Source of the DNA: JAENVU01 sp046598395
GTDB lineage: Bacteria; Actinomycetota; Acidimicrobiia; IMCC26256; JAENVU01
Direction: 5' to 3'
Length of the DNA stretch: 51,113 nucleotides
NCBI GenBank assembly: GCA_046598395.1
Contig: JBKJIQ010000020.1
Location: 1 to 51,113 of the forward strand
In this document: piece by piece, positions 40,257-47,625 of the stretch
Position numbering within the stretch: position 1 is the first letter of the stretch
Layout of the letters: each line of letters begins with the position of its first letter
Notes under the pieces: model-generated
Seen by the model: only the letters and a program-made list of their open reading frames with translations
Database searches by the model: none
What the model was told of the DNA's origin: nothing
Translations under genes and position numbers: made by a program

Positions 40257-41843
40257 CTAGAAGACCGGGGTCTCGCGGTAGCGACCGAACACGTCGGCGA
40301 GCGCGTCCATGGTTTCGCCCACCGTCGCGTACGCACGGGCGGCATCCAACAGCGCCGGCATCACGTTCACCTCCGGGTCGGCCGCGTCCGCGCGCACCCG
40401 CGCCAGCGCGGCCGCATGCGCCTCCACGTTGCGGTCGGCCTTCACCGCAGCGAGGCGCTTGAGCTGGTCGTCTTCACACTCCCGGCCGATCTCGAGAATG
40501 GGCGGTGGTGCGTCGTCGTTGCCTTCGTAGAAGCCGGTGACTCCCACCATGGTGTGGCGGCCATCGTTGAGTTTGCGTTCAACGTCGTAGGCCGCTTGGG
40601 AGATCTCCCGTTGGTAGTAGCCGTTCTCGATGCCGACGAGGGCCCCTTCCAACATCGACCCGCCACCCAGCGATTCCACGTGCGCGAAGATCGCTTCGGC
40701 CTGCCGCTCCATCTCGTCGGTGAGCTCCTCCACAAACCACGAGCCGCCGAGGGGATCGGCCACGTTGGTCACGCGTGTCTCGTTCGCGATCACCTGCTGG
40801 GTCCGCAACGCCAGGCGCGCGGCCTTCTCCGTGGGCAACGCCAGCGCTTCGTCGAACGAGTTGGTATGCAAACTCTGGGTCCCACCAAGGACTCCGGCGA
40901 GCGCCTCGATCGCGGTACGAACGAGATTGATCTCGGGCTGCTGCGCGGTGAGCGATACGCCTGCAGTCTGGGTGTGGAACCGCAACTGCAACGACCGCTC
41001 CTTGCGCGCGCCGTAACGGTCGCGCATCCATCGCGCCCAAATGCGACGCGCCGCGCGGTACTTCGCAATCTCTTCAAAGAAGTCGATATGCGCGTTGAAG
41101 AAGAACGACAAGCGGGGCGCGAACTCATCGACGTCGAGGCCCGCCGCAATCGCGGCTTCCACATAGGCGAAGCCGTTGCCCACGGTAAACGCGAGCTCTT
41201 GGGCGGCCGTGGAACCGGCCTCGCGGATGTGGTACCCAGAGATGGAAACCGAATGCCACCGCGGCATCTCTGCCGCGGTGAAGCGGATCACGTCGCTCAC
41301 CACCCGCATACTCGGGCGCGGCGGGAAGACGAACTCCTTCTGCGCTTGGTACTCCTTCAGAATGTCGTTCTGAAGTGTTCCGCCGAGCCGGGCCCGCTCA
41401 ACTCCACCGCGCTCGGCTGCTCCCACGTGCATCGCGAGCAAGACCGACGCCGGTGAGTTGATCGTCATCGAAGTGGTCACCGTTCCCAGGTCGATGTCCG
41501 CGAACAGATCTTCGACGTCGGCCATCGTGTCAATCGACACGCCACACTTGCCGACCTCGCCGAGCGCAAGCGGATCGTCGGAATCGCGGCCCATGAGCGT
41601 GGGCAGATCGAACGCCGTCGACAAGCCATCGGCACCAGCATCGAGGAGTTCCTTGAACCGACGGTTGGTGTCGGTTGGTGTCCCGAACCCGGCGAACATG
41701 CGCATGGTCCACGGCTTCGTGCGGTACATCTGCGCGTACGGACCGCGGGTGTAGGGCCACTCCCCCGGGCGTTCGCCGTCCGCAGGCCCATAGACCGGGT
41801 CGACCTCGACGCCCGAGTAGGTGGAGAAATCGCGGTCCGACAT
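40257..41843 (-). CDS. icmA: B12-dependent acyl-CoA mutase large subunit, isobutyryl-CoA-mutase-like
   Basis: A 528-residue TIM-barrel subunit lacking the C-terminal cobalamin domain, so a separate small subunit is needed (not in this window). Family motifs are KPWTMRMFAGFG, LSTAFDLPT, TMTINSPA, ISGYHIREAGST and HTQTAGVSLTAQQP. Aligned to Propionibacterium methylmalonyl-CoA mutase, substrate-selecting Tyr89 is Phe50 and Arg207 is Gln168 (ILKEYQAQ). Published isobutyryl-CoA mutases carry Phe/Gln at these positions, and 2-hydroxyisobutyryl-CoA mutase Ile/Gln. Loss of the carboxylate-binding Arg argues against methylmalonyl-CoA. MeaB is at 26635-27579. Confidence 0.82.
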   Translation of the reverse strand: MSDRDFSTYSGVEVDPVYGPADGERPGEWPYTRGPYAQMYRTKPWTMRMFAGFGTPTDTNRRFKELLDAGADGLSTAFDLPTLMGRDSDDPLALGEVGKCGVSIDTMADVEDLFADIDLGTVTTSMTINSPASVLLAMHVGAAERGGVERARLGGTLQNDILKEYQAQKEFVFPPRPSMRVVSDVIRFTAAEMPRWHSVSISGYHIREAGSTAAQELAFTVGNGFAYVEAAIAAGLDVDEFAPRLSFFFNAHIDFFEEIAKYRAARRIWARWMRDRYGARKERSLQLRFHTQTAGVSLTAQQPEINLVRTAIEALAGVLGGTQSLHTNSFDEALALPTEKAARLALRTQQVIANETRVTNVADPLGGSWFVEELTDEMERQAEAIFAHVESLGGGSMLEGALVGIENGYYQREISQAAYDVERKLNDGRHTMVGVTGFYEGNDDAPPPILEIGRECEDDQLKRLAAVKADRNVEAHAAALARVRADAADPEVNVMPALLDAARAYATVGETMDALADVFGRYRETPVF

Positions 41844-41907
41844 CAGCGGAGTATCCCACGCGGGGCGCTGGACTCTCGCAGGTCAGATCCAGCGGCCAGA
41901 GGGGCCG

Positions 41908-42285
41908 TCACACGACCACCACGACGACATCCACGCTGCGCGCTTCGGCCAATATCCGAATGTCGGTCGGATCGCTCGTCAGGATTCGGTCCCCCGGCAC
42001 CGCGATGCCGACGAGCAACGCGTCAACCACTTCGGCCATACCGCAGGTCCCAAGGAGTTCACCAGCCCGCTGCGCGTCAACGAGGGCAACCGGGATCACA
42101 TCAATCATCGACAGGCTCCGGGCCAGACGCGCTTGACGAGCACCGTCTCGCCACGCCTGACCAACGACCGGGACCGACGTGATGAGAGTGGCGCCAGCCC
42201 GCCGACCGATTTCGATATGTGCAAGGACTTCGCGGTCCCTGTGGTCGATCCCGATGAGCGCGCCAGTATCCAAAACGAGGTTCAT
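41908..42285 (-). CDS. PIN-domain toxin of a fourth toxin-antitoxin pair
   Basis: A 125-residue protein. LVLDTGALIGID has Asp6; AEVVDALLVGIA has Asp88; LTSDPTDIRILAEA has Asp105. The usual Glu at the second metal position is Gln43 (VVGQAWRDG), a variant I recall in a branch of actinobacterial PIN proteins. The C-terminus is a Val run. It overlaps the antitoxin gene by 4 nt. Confidence 0.8.
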   Translation of the reverse strand: MNLVLDTGALIGIDHRDREVLAHIEIGRRAGATLITSVPVVGQAWRDGARQARLARSLSMIDVIPVALVDAQRAGELLGTCGMAEVVDALLVGIAVPGDRILTSDPTDIRILAEARSVDVVVVVV

Positions 42286-42545
42286 ACCGAAGCCGTCGCC
42301 GGACGTCCGGGGGGCAAGTACGCGATTCCAGCTCGCTCAGCCACGGCACGGAGCTCGTCTTCATCAAATGCTCCGCACTCGTCCTGATATTCCGCAAGCC
42401 ACTCGTCGACCAGACGACCGCGCACCCAAGCGGTGAGCGCACCCGAGACCAGCGAGGAGAACGGAACCCCGGCATCGTCGGCGGCCCGCTGGACCACGTG
42501 CCGCAACTCTGCCGGCAACGAGACCGTGACCCGTTCAGTTGTCAT
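42282..42545 (-). CDS. Ribbon-helix-helix-type antitoxin
   Basis: An 87-residue protein. RVTVSLPAELRHVVQRAADDAGVPFSSLVSGALTAWV (5-41) is a ribbon-helix-helix domain. The acidic second half (EYQDECGAFDEDELRAVAERAG) resembles toxin-wrapping tails. ATG 42545 is chosen because the DNA-binding strand begins there and TACACT ends 7 nt upstream. The open frame further upstream runs into the neighbouring gene's end. Confidence 0.82.
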   Translation of the reverse strand: MTTERVTVSLPAELRHVVQRAADDAGVPFSSLVSGALTAWVRGRLVDEWLAEYQDECGAFDEDELRAVAERAGIAYLPPGRPATASV

Positions 42546-42552
42546 ACCGATG

Positions 42553-42570
42553 AGTGTACCTGAGTATGCG
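42553..42570 (-). promoter_or_regulatory. Promoter and candidate operator of the fourth toxin-antitoxin pair
   Basis: The -10 TACACT (42558-42553, minus strand) lies 7 nt from ATG 42545. On the plus strand TGAGT occurs at 42551 and 42561, exactly 10 bp apart. CATAC/GTATG arms also flank the -10. Confidence 0.45.
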
Positions 42571-42586
42571 GACTGAACTCCCGTGC

Positions 42587-44140
42587 TCAGTGGTGGTGGC
42601 CGTGATGGCGCTCGGGGTCCTTCACGGCGAGGACACGGAATGCGCCACGCATGAATGGATGCACCCGACAGAAGAAGGTGTAGGTCCCCGCCGGCAGATC
42701 TGCAGGAGTCGTCCATGACAGGCGGCCGATCGTCGGCTGACCGTTGTTGCCCAACTGGCCCGAGTCGAACTCGATCGGCCCGTCAGCCAGGGGATAGGCG
42801 ACCCCGGTGGTCTGGTTACAGGGTGGCGCGCACGCGGTGATCGAGTGCCAGGTCCCGTCGCCGAACGCGGGCGCGTCCAGATTGTTGAAGGTGATCGTTT
42901 GGCCCGCAGTCACCGTGGGCACCTGGGTAGCGAGGTCGAGGTCGGTCGGCTCGTACTCGTAGGTGTCGATGTTCACGAGGCTCGTCAACGGACCGTCGGG
43001 GAGCGCCCGGGCATCGGGAAGATCCGGGTCGAAGCCGCCGCCGTGGTTGTTGTTCTCCGCCAAGTGTCCGTGGGTGAGGTGGCCGACCTTCCAGTCGATG
43101 CGGTGCTCGCCAAACGGATCGGTACCGGTCTCGTTGGGCACGAACCACGCGATCATGATCCCCATCACTTCGTACCACGAGGCCCGCTCGGAGTCATAGG
43201 TGGTGGTCGTGCGCAGGGTGTCGCCGGCGCGCAACTGCGGACGCCAGTCGGTGTTGGTCACGGTCATCGAGACATCCCACGACACTGCGCCGGCCGGCTC
43301 GTAGTAGTGCGCATCGGAACGGAACAGATGACGCGTCCGAGTCTTCGTCGGGGTATTCCGATCGACCCAAAGGTCATCGTGCAGACCGCCCGGATGGAGG
43401 TGGCCACCGGTGGCCAGCAACACGCCGTCGGCCGGAACCGTATAGGCGTTCAGCTTGGGCCCGCCGCTGTACGGATCAGTCGGCGCCTGGTCGGGGTAGG
43501 TGTACTCGCCGTCGGTGCCACTGCCGCGGTGTACATCGAACACGGGGTAGATCGAACCGTTCTGTATGTCCATCCAGATCGGCCGCGCATCGGTGAGCGT
43601 GATCCCGGAACTTGCGGGCACGAAGTCGAGGTCGTAATCAATCCAAAGGTCGAACGGCCGGTCGACGAGATCGTGGATCATGTAGTTGATCAACCAATTG
43701 TCGCCGCTCCGGAACTTGTAGCCGTAGCCCGCCGGTAACTGCAGTGCCGTCTTCTCTTCGCCCGCCGCGAAGAATCGTTCGGGCAGACCCGGCGACGTCG
43801 TGTCGCCTCGAGTCAGGTTGAGCCACACACCGTGATGGAGGTGGATCACATCAACCGGCGGAATGGTGCCGTCGGCCAGGTGGATGTTGGGGCGGATGCC
43901 CACAATCCAGCCGTCTTCGGTCGGCCGCGGAACCTGCCCGCCGCTGTACTCGATGTTGTTCTGGCCGGCCCGGAGGTGGACGGGCCCGAACTCGTAGTGG
44001 CGGTGCTGCACCCCCGGCTGATCAGGCGCCCCGATGACCGACGGGTTCTTCGACGAGTTGTGATGGGCCGCGGCGACGCTCGCCACCCCCATGCCCATCA
44101 GCGACACGATCAGGACGACTGGTGCAAAACGGCGCAGCAT
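42587..44140 (-). CDS. Secreted copper protein: PHM/DBH-like monooxygenase core fused to a cupredoxin
   Basis: A 517-residue protein with a signal peptide (cleavage likely after AAA at 23-25). The first core domain has IHLHHGVW (His100, 102, 103) and, after a LPAGYGY strand, His156 (YMIHD), as in the CuH site of peptidylglycine monooxygenase. The second has GGHLHPGG (His247, His249) and, after RAGDTLRTTTTYD, SWYEVMGIM with Met326. This spacing matches the CuM His-x-His...Met site and its GDxL...YD...EM context. Residues about 400-508 form a cupredoxin with type 1 ligands His432, Cys491, His494 and Met497. The tail ERHHGHHH is His-rich. The substrate is unknown. TACCTT lies 8 nt before the ATG. 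Confidence 0.65.
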   Translation of the reverse strand: MLRRFAPVVLIVSLMGMGVASVAAAHHNSSKNPSVIGAPDQPGVQHRHYEFGPVHLRAGQNNIEYSGGQVPRPTEDGWIVGIRPNIHLADGTIPPVDVIHLHHGVWLNLTRGDTTSPGLPERFFAAGEEKTALQLPAGYGYKFRSGDNWLINYMIHDLVDRPFDLWIDYDLDFVPASSGITLTDARPIWMDIQNGSIYPVFDVHRGSGTDGEYTYPDQAPTDPYSGGPKLNAYTVPADGVLLATGGHLHPGGLHDDLWVDRNTPTKTRTRHLFRSDAHYYEPAGAVSWDVSMTVTNTDWRPQLRAGDTLRTTTTYDSERASWYEVMGIMIAWFVPNETGTDPFGEHRIDWKVGHLTHGHLAENNNHGGGFDPDLPDARALPDGPLTSLVNIDTYEYEPTDLDLATQVPTVTAGQTITFNNLDAPAFGDGTWHSITACAPPCNQTTGVAYPLADGPIEFDSGQLGNNGQPTIGRLSWTTPADLPAGTYTFFCRVHPFMRGAFRVLAVKDPERHHGHHH

Positions 44141-44148
44141 GAGCCGAG

Positions 44149-44154
44149 AAGGTA
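44149..44154 (-). promoter_or_regulatory. -10 box for the copper protein gene
   Basis: TACCTT on the minus strand ends 8 nt before ATG 44140, in the 78-nt gap after the SDR gene. Confidence 0.4.
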
Positions 44155-44218
44155 GCCGGAGCGTCCAAGCGGCGTCGAGACCGTCCGGGGCTCCGCGCCC
44201 GATTGCGTTCGGTACCCC

Positions 44219-44992
44219 TCAGGCCAGGCCCATCAGCTCACTCACGCCATGACGATGGCCCGCGGTGTACCCACCGTCGACGGGCAACGCCACACCAGTC
44301 ACGAACGACGCGTCGGCCGAACACAGAAACCAGGCGGCCGCGGCGATCTCTTCCGCGCGGCCCAACCGACCGAGTTGGTGCGCGGCGGTGATGTCGGCCA
44401 ACACACTTTCCATCCCGCCCATCGCAAACACACCTTGCAACATGGGCGTGTCGATGAATCCGGGGCAGATCGCGTTGACTCGGATGCCGGATCGCCCGTA
44501 GTCAATCGCCATGTTCTTGGTCAGGATGACCACTCCGCCCTTCGCGGCGTTGTACGTACTCCCGCCCTCGGTACCGGCCAGTCCTTCCACGCTCGCGATG
44601 TTCACGATCGAGCCGCGCTCACCAGCGATCGCGTCCTGAGCGAGCATCGCCACCACCGCATGCTTGCCCACCAGGAACGTTCCCTTGAGGTTGATGTCGA
44701 CCACTCGGTCCCACTCCTCAGCGGGGATCGAGTGCACCGGGCCGCCGCCCGCCACGCCCGCCGCGTGGACCACTGCGTCGAGCCGACCGTGATCGCGCAC
44801 GACCGCGCCAAACGCTGCCGAGATCGCGTCTTCGTCGCGCACGTCGAGCGCCACATCGCATCCCGGCTTGGCACCGTCGAGATCCCACCCGATCACCGTC
44901 GCACCCTCGGCCCGGAACCGCGCCACCGTCGCCGCGCCGATCCCCGAAGCGGAACCCGTCACGACTGCAACCTTGCCGGCCATGGCCGTCAT
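44219..44992 (-). CDS. Short-chain dehydrogenase/reductase (classical SDR)
   Basis: A 257-residue NAD(P)-dependent oxidoreductase. TGSASGIG (12-19) binds the cofactor, with Asp37 (GWDLDG) suggesting NAD preference. HAAGVAGGG is the central motif, and Ser134, Tyr147 and Lys151 (STYNAAKGG) form the catalytic set. PGFIDTPM follows the active site. The substrate cannot be read from sequence. GGAGG lies 5 nt before ATG 44992, one of the few strong ribosome sites here. It is divergent from the luciferase-like gene. Confidence 0.88.
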   Translation of the reverse strand: MTAMAGKVAVVTGSASGIGAATVARFRAEGATVIGWDLDGAKPGCDVALDVRDEDAISAAFGAVVRDHGRLDAVVHAAGVAGGGPVHSIPAEEWDRVVDINLKGTFLVGKHAVVAMLAQDAIAGERGSIVNIASVEGLAGTEGGSTYNAAKGGVVILTKNMAIDYGRSGIRVNAICPGFIDTPMLQGVFAMGGMESVLADITAAHQLGRLGRAEEIAAAAWFLCSADASFVTGVALPVDGGYTAGHRHGVSELMGLA

Positions 44993-45070
44993 CGGGCCTC
45001 CTTCATCCGCAGATAGAACGCGTTACTGTCCCCGGATTCCGAACCCCCGTCAAATCACCGGTAGCCAGTC

Positions 45071-46165
45071 ATGTCGATGGATTTCGCCCTCTTCTACGAG
45101 ATCCCGGTTCCGCAACCGTGGGGCCCGGACAGTGATCACATTGCCTACAAGAACACCATCGCGCAGGCAGTCCACGGCGAGAAATCTGGCTTCACTTCCT
45201 TTTGGACCGTGGAGCACCACTTCCTCGATGAGTACTCGCATTGCTCGGCACCCGATGCGCTCTACGGCGCGATCGCCGCGCAGACCACCACCATGCGGAT
45301 CGGCCACGGCGTGCGCCTGCTCCCCTATCCCTACAACCACCCCGTGCGCGCGGCCGAAGCCGCGGCGGTCGTGGACCTCGTATCCGACGGCCGCCTCGAG
45401 TTCGGCACCGGACGCTCTTCCACACGCGCCGAACTCGAAGGGTTCGGTGCCGATCCCAACCTGACGCGCGCCCAATGGGAGGAAGGCCTCCGCCTCGTGG
45501 TCGACGCGTGGACCAACGACACGTTCGAGGCGAACGGCCCCACCTGGACCGTGCCGCCGCGCCGCCTCCACCCCAAGCCGCTCCAACAACCGCACCCACC
45601 CCTGTGGGTTGCGTCCACCAACCCCGACAGTCACGCGATCGCGGGCGAGCTGGGACTCGGCTTACTGAGCTTCACCATTGGAGTCCCTCCCGAGGAACTC
45701 GCGGAACGGATCAAGATCTTCCGAGACGCCCAGACGCGCGTCTCGAATCCCATCGGCAAGTTCATCAACCACCGCGCCGCCACCTTCACCATGGTGCACT
45801 GCGCAGAGACCGACGAGCAGGCCTTCGCCGAAGCCGCGGAATCGTTCGAGTGGTATGTGCGCACCGCGCTGTGGCACATCGGGACCGTCGCCGAGTGGCA
45901 AGCGGGCAAGCCGCTCGGTACCTACGACTACGCCGCGGCGATCAACGAGCTGGATCTCACCCTGCTCACCTTCGACTACCTCCAGTCCTCCGGGGCGTGC
46001 ATCGTGGGTGGCCCCGAACGATGTTTGGAGGTGGCCCGCCGATACGACGCCGCCGACTGCGACATCCTGCTGTGCCTCCTCAACCCTTACAAGATGTCGC
46101 ATGAATCCGTGATGCACTCCATCGAACTGCTCGGTGAGCACGTGATCCCAGCACTCGAGGGATAA
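45071..46165 (+). CDS. Luciferase-like (LLM class) flavin-dependent oxidoreductase
   Basis: A 364-residue TIM-barrel flavoprotein of the bacterial luciferase superfamily. FALFYEIPVPQPW opens the barrel, FWTVEHHFLDEYSHCSAPDALYGAIA (39-64) is the characteristic EHH-containing region, and RIGHGVRLLPYPYNHPVRAAEAAAVVDLVSDGRLEFGTGR the core. The flavin could be FMN or F420; the F420 operon in this window makes F420 possible, but nothing in the motif decides it. TACTGT at 45024-45029 may be its promoter. A second in-frame ATG lies 6 nt downstream. Confidence 0.83.
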   Translation: MSMDFALFYEIPVPQPWGPDSDHIAYKNTIAQAVHGEKSGFTSFWTVEHHFLDEYSHCSAPDALYGAIAAQTTTMRIGHGVRLLPYPYNHPVRAAEAAAVVDLVSDGRLEFGTGRSSTRAELEGFGADPNLTRAQWEEGLRLVVDAWTNDTFEANGPTWTVPPRRLHPKPLQQPHPPLWVASTNPDSHAIAGELGLGLLSFTIGVPPEELAERIKIFRDAQTRVSNPIGKFINHRAATFTMVHCAETDEQAFAEAAESFEWYVRTALWHIGTVAEWQAGKPLGTYDYAAAINELDLTLLTFDYLQSSGACIVGGPERCLEVARRYDAADCDILLCLLNPYKMSHESVMHSIELLGEHVIPALEG

Positions 46166-46185
46166 CCGGCCGGCGCGCCCACCAG

Positions 46186-46191
46186 TAGGAT
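46186..46191 (+). promoter_or_regulatory. -10 box for leaderless glpX
   Basis: TAGGAT ends 6 nt before ATG 46198. No Shine-Dalgarno sequence is present. Confidence 0.5.
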
Positions 46192-46197
46192 CTCCCG

Positions 46198-47190
46198 ATG
46201 GAAACTGCCCCTCAGCTCCCCGACCGCAACCTCGCCATGGACTTGGCGCGTGCCACCGAAGCCGCCGCCCTCGCCGCGGGCCGCTGGTTCGGGCGGGGCG
46301 ATAAGAACGGAGCCGACGGGGCCGCCGTCGACGCCATGCGGCTCGTTCTCAACTCGGTACCCATGAGTGGCGTTGTGGTCATCGGCGAGGGCGAAAAGGA
46401 TGAAGCTCCGATGCTCTTCAACGGCGAAGAGATTGGCTGCGGCGGGCCGGAGGTGGATATCGCGGTCGATCCGATCGACGGCACCACCCTCACATCCTTG
46501 GGTCAGAACAACGCCATCTCGGTCATCGCGGTCGCCGAGCGCGGCACGATGTTCGACCCCGGACCGTGCGTGTACATGGACAAGATCGCGGTAGGGGCCG
46601 AGGCGGCCGACGTCGTCGACCTCGACGCTCCGATCAAGGCGAACCTCGAAGCCGTCGCCAAGGCCAAGGGCGAGAAAGTCCGCGATGTCACCGCCGTGAT
46701 CCTCGACCGCCCCCGCCACGAAAAGATCATCCAGGAGTGCCGAGAGGCCGGCGCTCGAATCCGACTCATCACCGACGGCGACATCGCGGGTGCGATCTCG
46801 GTCTCCTCGCCGGGTTCCGGTTCCGACATCCTGTTCGGCATCGGCGGCACGCCGGAAGGAGTCACCGCGGCCTGCGCACTGCTCTGCACCGGCGGTTCGA
46901 TCATCGGCCGGCTCTGGCCCCGCAACAAGGACGAAAAACGAGCCGCCCTCGACGCGGGCTACGACCTCAACCGGATCCTCACCACCACCGATCTCGTATC
47001 CGGTGAGGAGGTCTTCTTCGCGGCAACCGGCATCTCCGACGGCGACCTCCTGAAGGGTGTGCATTACCGCGGCGACGGCGCCAGCACCGAGAGCCTGGTG
47101 ATGCGGGCGAAGTCCGGCACCATCCGCACGATCCACTCCGAGCACCGCTGGCAGAAGCTGATGCGCTACTCAGCCGTGAAGTTCGACTGA
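46198..47190 (+). CDS. glpX: Class II fructose-1,6-bisphosphatase
   Basis: A 330-residue Mg- or Mn-dependent phosphatase of gluconeogenesis. GEGEKDEAPM (63-72) and DPIDGTTLTS (91-100) are the metal-binding signatures. ITDGDIAGAI and GIGGTPEGV are the later family motifs. GlpX is the usual FBPase in actinobacteria; some members also hydrolyse sedoheptulose bisphosphate. It is convergent with atpC, 39 nt apart, with no strong terminator hairpin visible. Confidence 0.93.
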   Translation: METAPQLPDRNLAMDLARATEAAALAAGRWFGRGDKNGADGAAVDAMRLVLNSVPMSGVVVIGEGEKDEAPMLFNGEEIGCGGPEVDIAVDPIDGTTLTSLGQNNAISVIAVAERGTMFDPGPCVYMDKIAVGAEAADVVDLDAPIKANLEAVAKAKGEKVRDVTAVILDRPRHEKIIQECREAGARIRLITDGDIAGAISVSSPGSGSDILFGIGGTPEGVTAACALLCTGGSIIGRLWPRNKDEKRAALDAGYDLNRILTTTDLVSGEEVFFAATGISDGDLLKGVHYRGDGASTESLVMRAKSGTIRTIHSEHRWQKLMRYSAVKFD

Positions 47191-47229
47191 CACTCTCGTC
47201 CTGCGCTCGCTCGGCCAGGCGCGCTCGAT

Positions 47230-47622
47230 CTAGCTCGCGTGCGCGACTTCGAGCCGAAGCTCGGCTCGAGCCAAGGCGGCGTGGGCCGCTTCGTCGTTCC
47301 CGTCGGCCGCGACCCGTTGGTCCGCGGCTTCCTTGGCGGTCTGCGCGCGCACGACATCGATCTGATCGGGCAGCTCGGCCACATCGGACAGGACCGTCAC
47401 GGTGTCGTGGCTGACCTCGACGAAGCCTCCGTGCACGGCAATCGCGAGTTCACCCTTGTCGGGCAGGATGATCCGTACTGCCGCGATCCCGAGCGCGCCG
47501 ACGAACGGCACGTGTCCGGGCAAGAACGCGATCTCGCCATCGGTGGTGCGACACACCACCATCTCGGCCTCGCCCTCATAGAGGACGCGCTCCGGAGAGA
47601 CGAGCTGGACAATCATCGCCAT
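47230..47622 (-). CDS. atpC: ATP synthase F1 epsilon subunit
   Basis: A 130-residue protein. VQLVSPERVLYEGEAEMVVCRTTDGEIAFLPGHVPFVGAL is the N-terminal beta-sandwich. Two C-terminal helices follow (QTAKEAADQRV, AHAALARAELRLEVA), so the inhibitory helical hairpin is present. ATG 47622 begins 3 nt after the atpD stop; ATG 47616 is an equally good start. It is the last gene of the atp operon. Confidence 0.92.
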   Translation of the reverse strand: MAMIVQLVSPERVLYEGEAEMVVCRTTDGEIAFLPGHVPFVGALGIAAVRIILPDKGELAIAVHGGFVEVSHDTVTVLSDVAELPDQIDVVRAQTAKEAADQRVAADGNDEAAHAALARAELRLEVAHAS

Positions 47623-47625
47623 GGG

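Noticed and set aside
40008..41456. Plus-strand open frame opposite the acyl-CoA mutase
   Set aside because: The mutase frame carries many diagnostic motifs; the antisense frame carries none.
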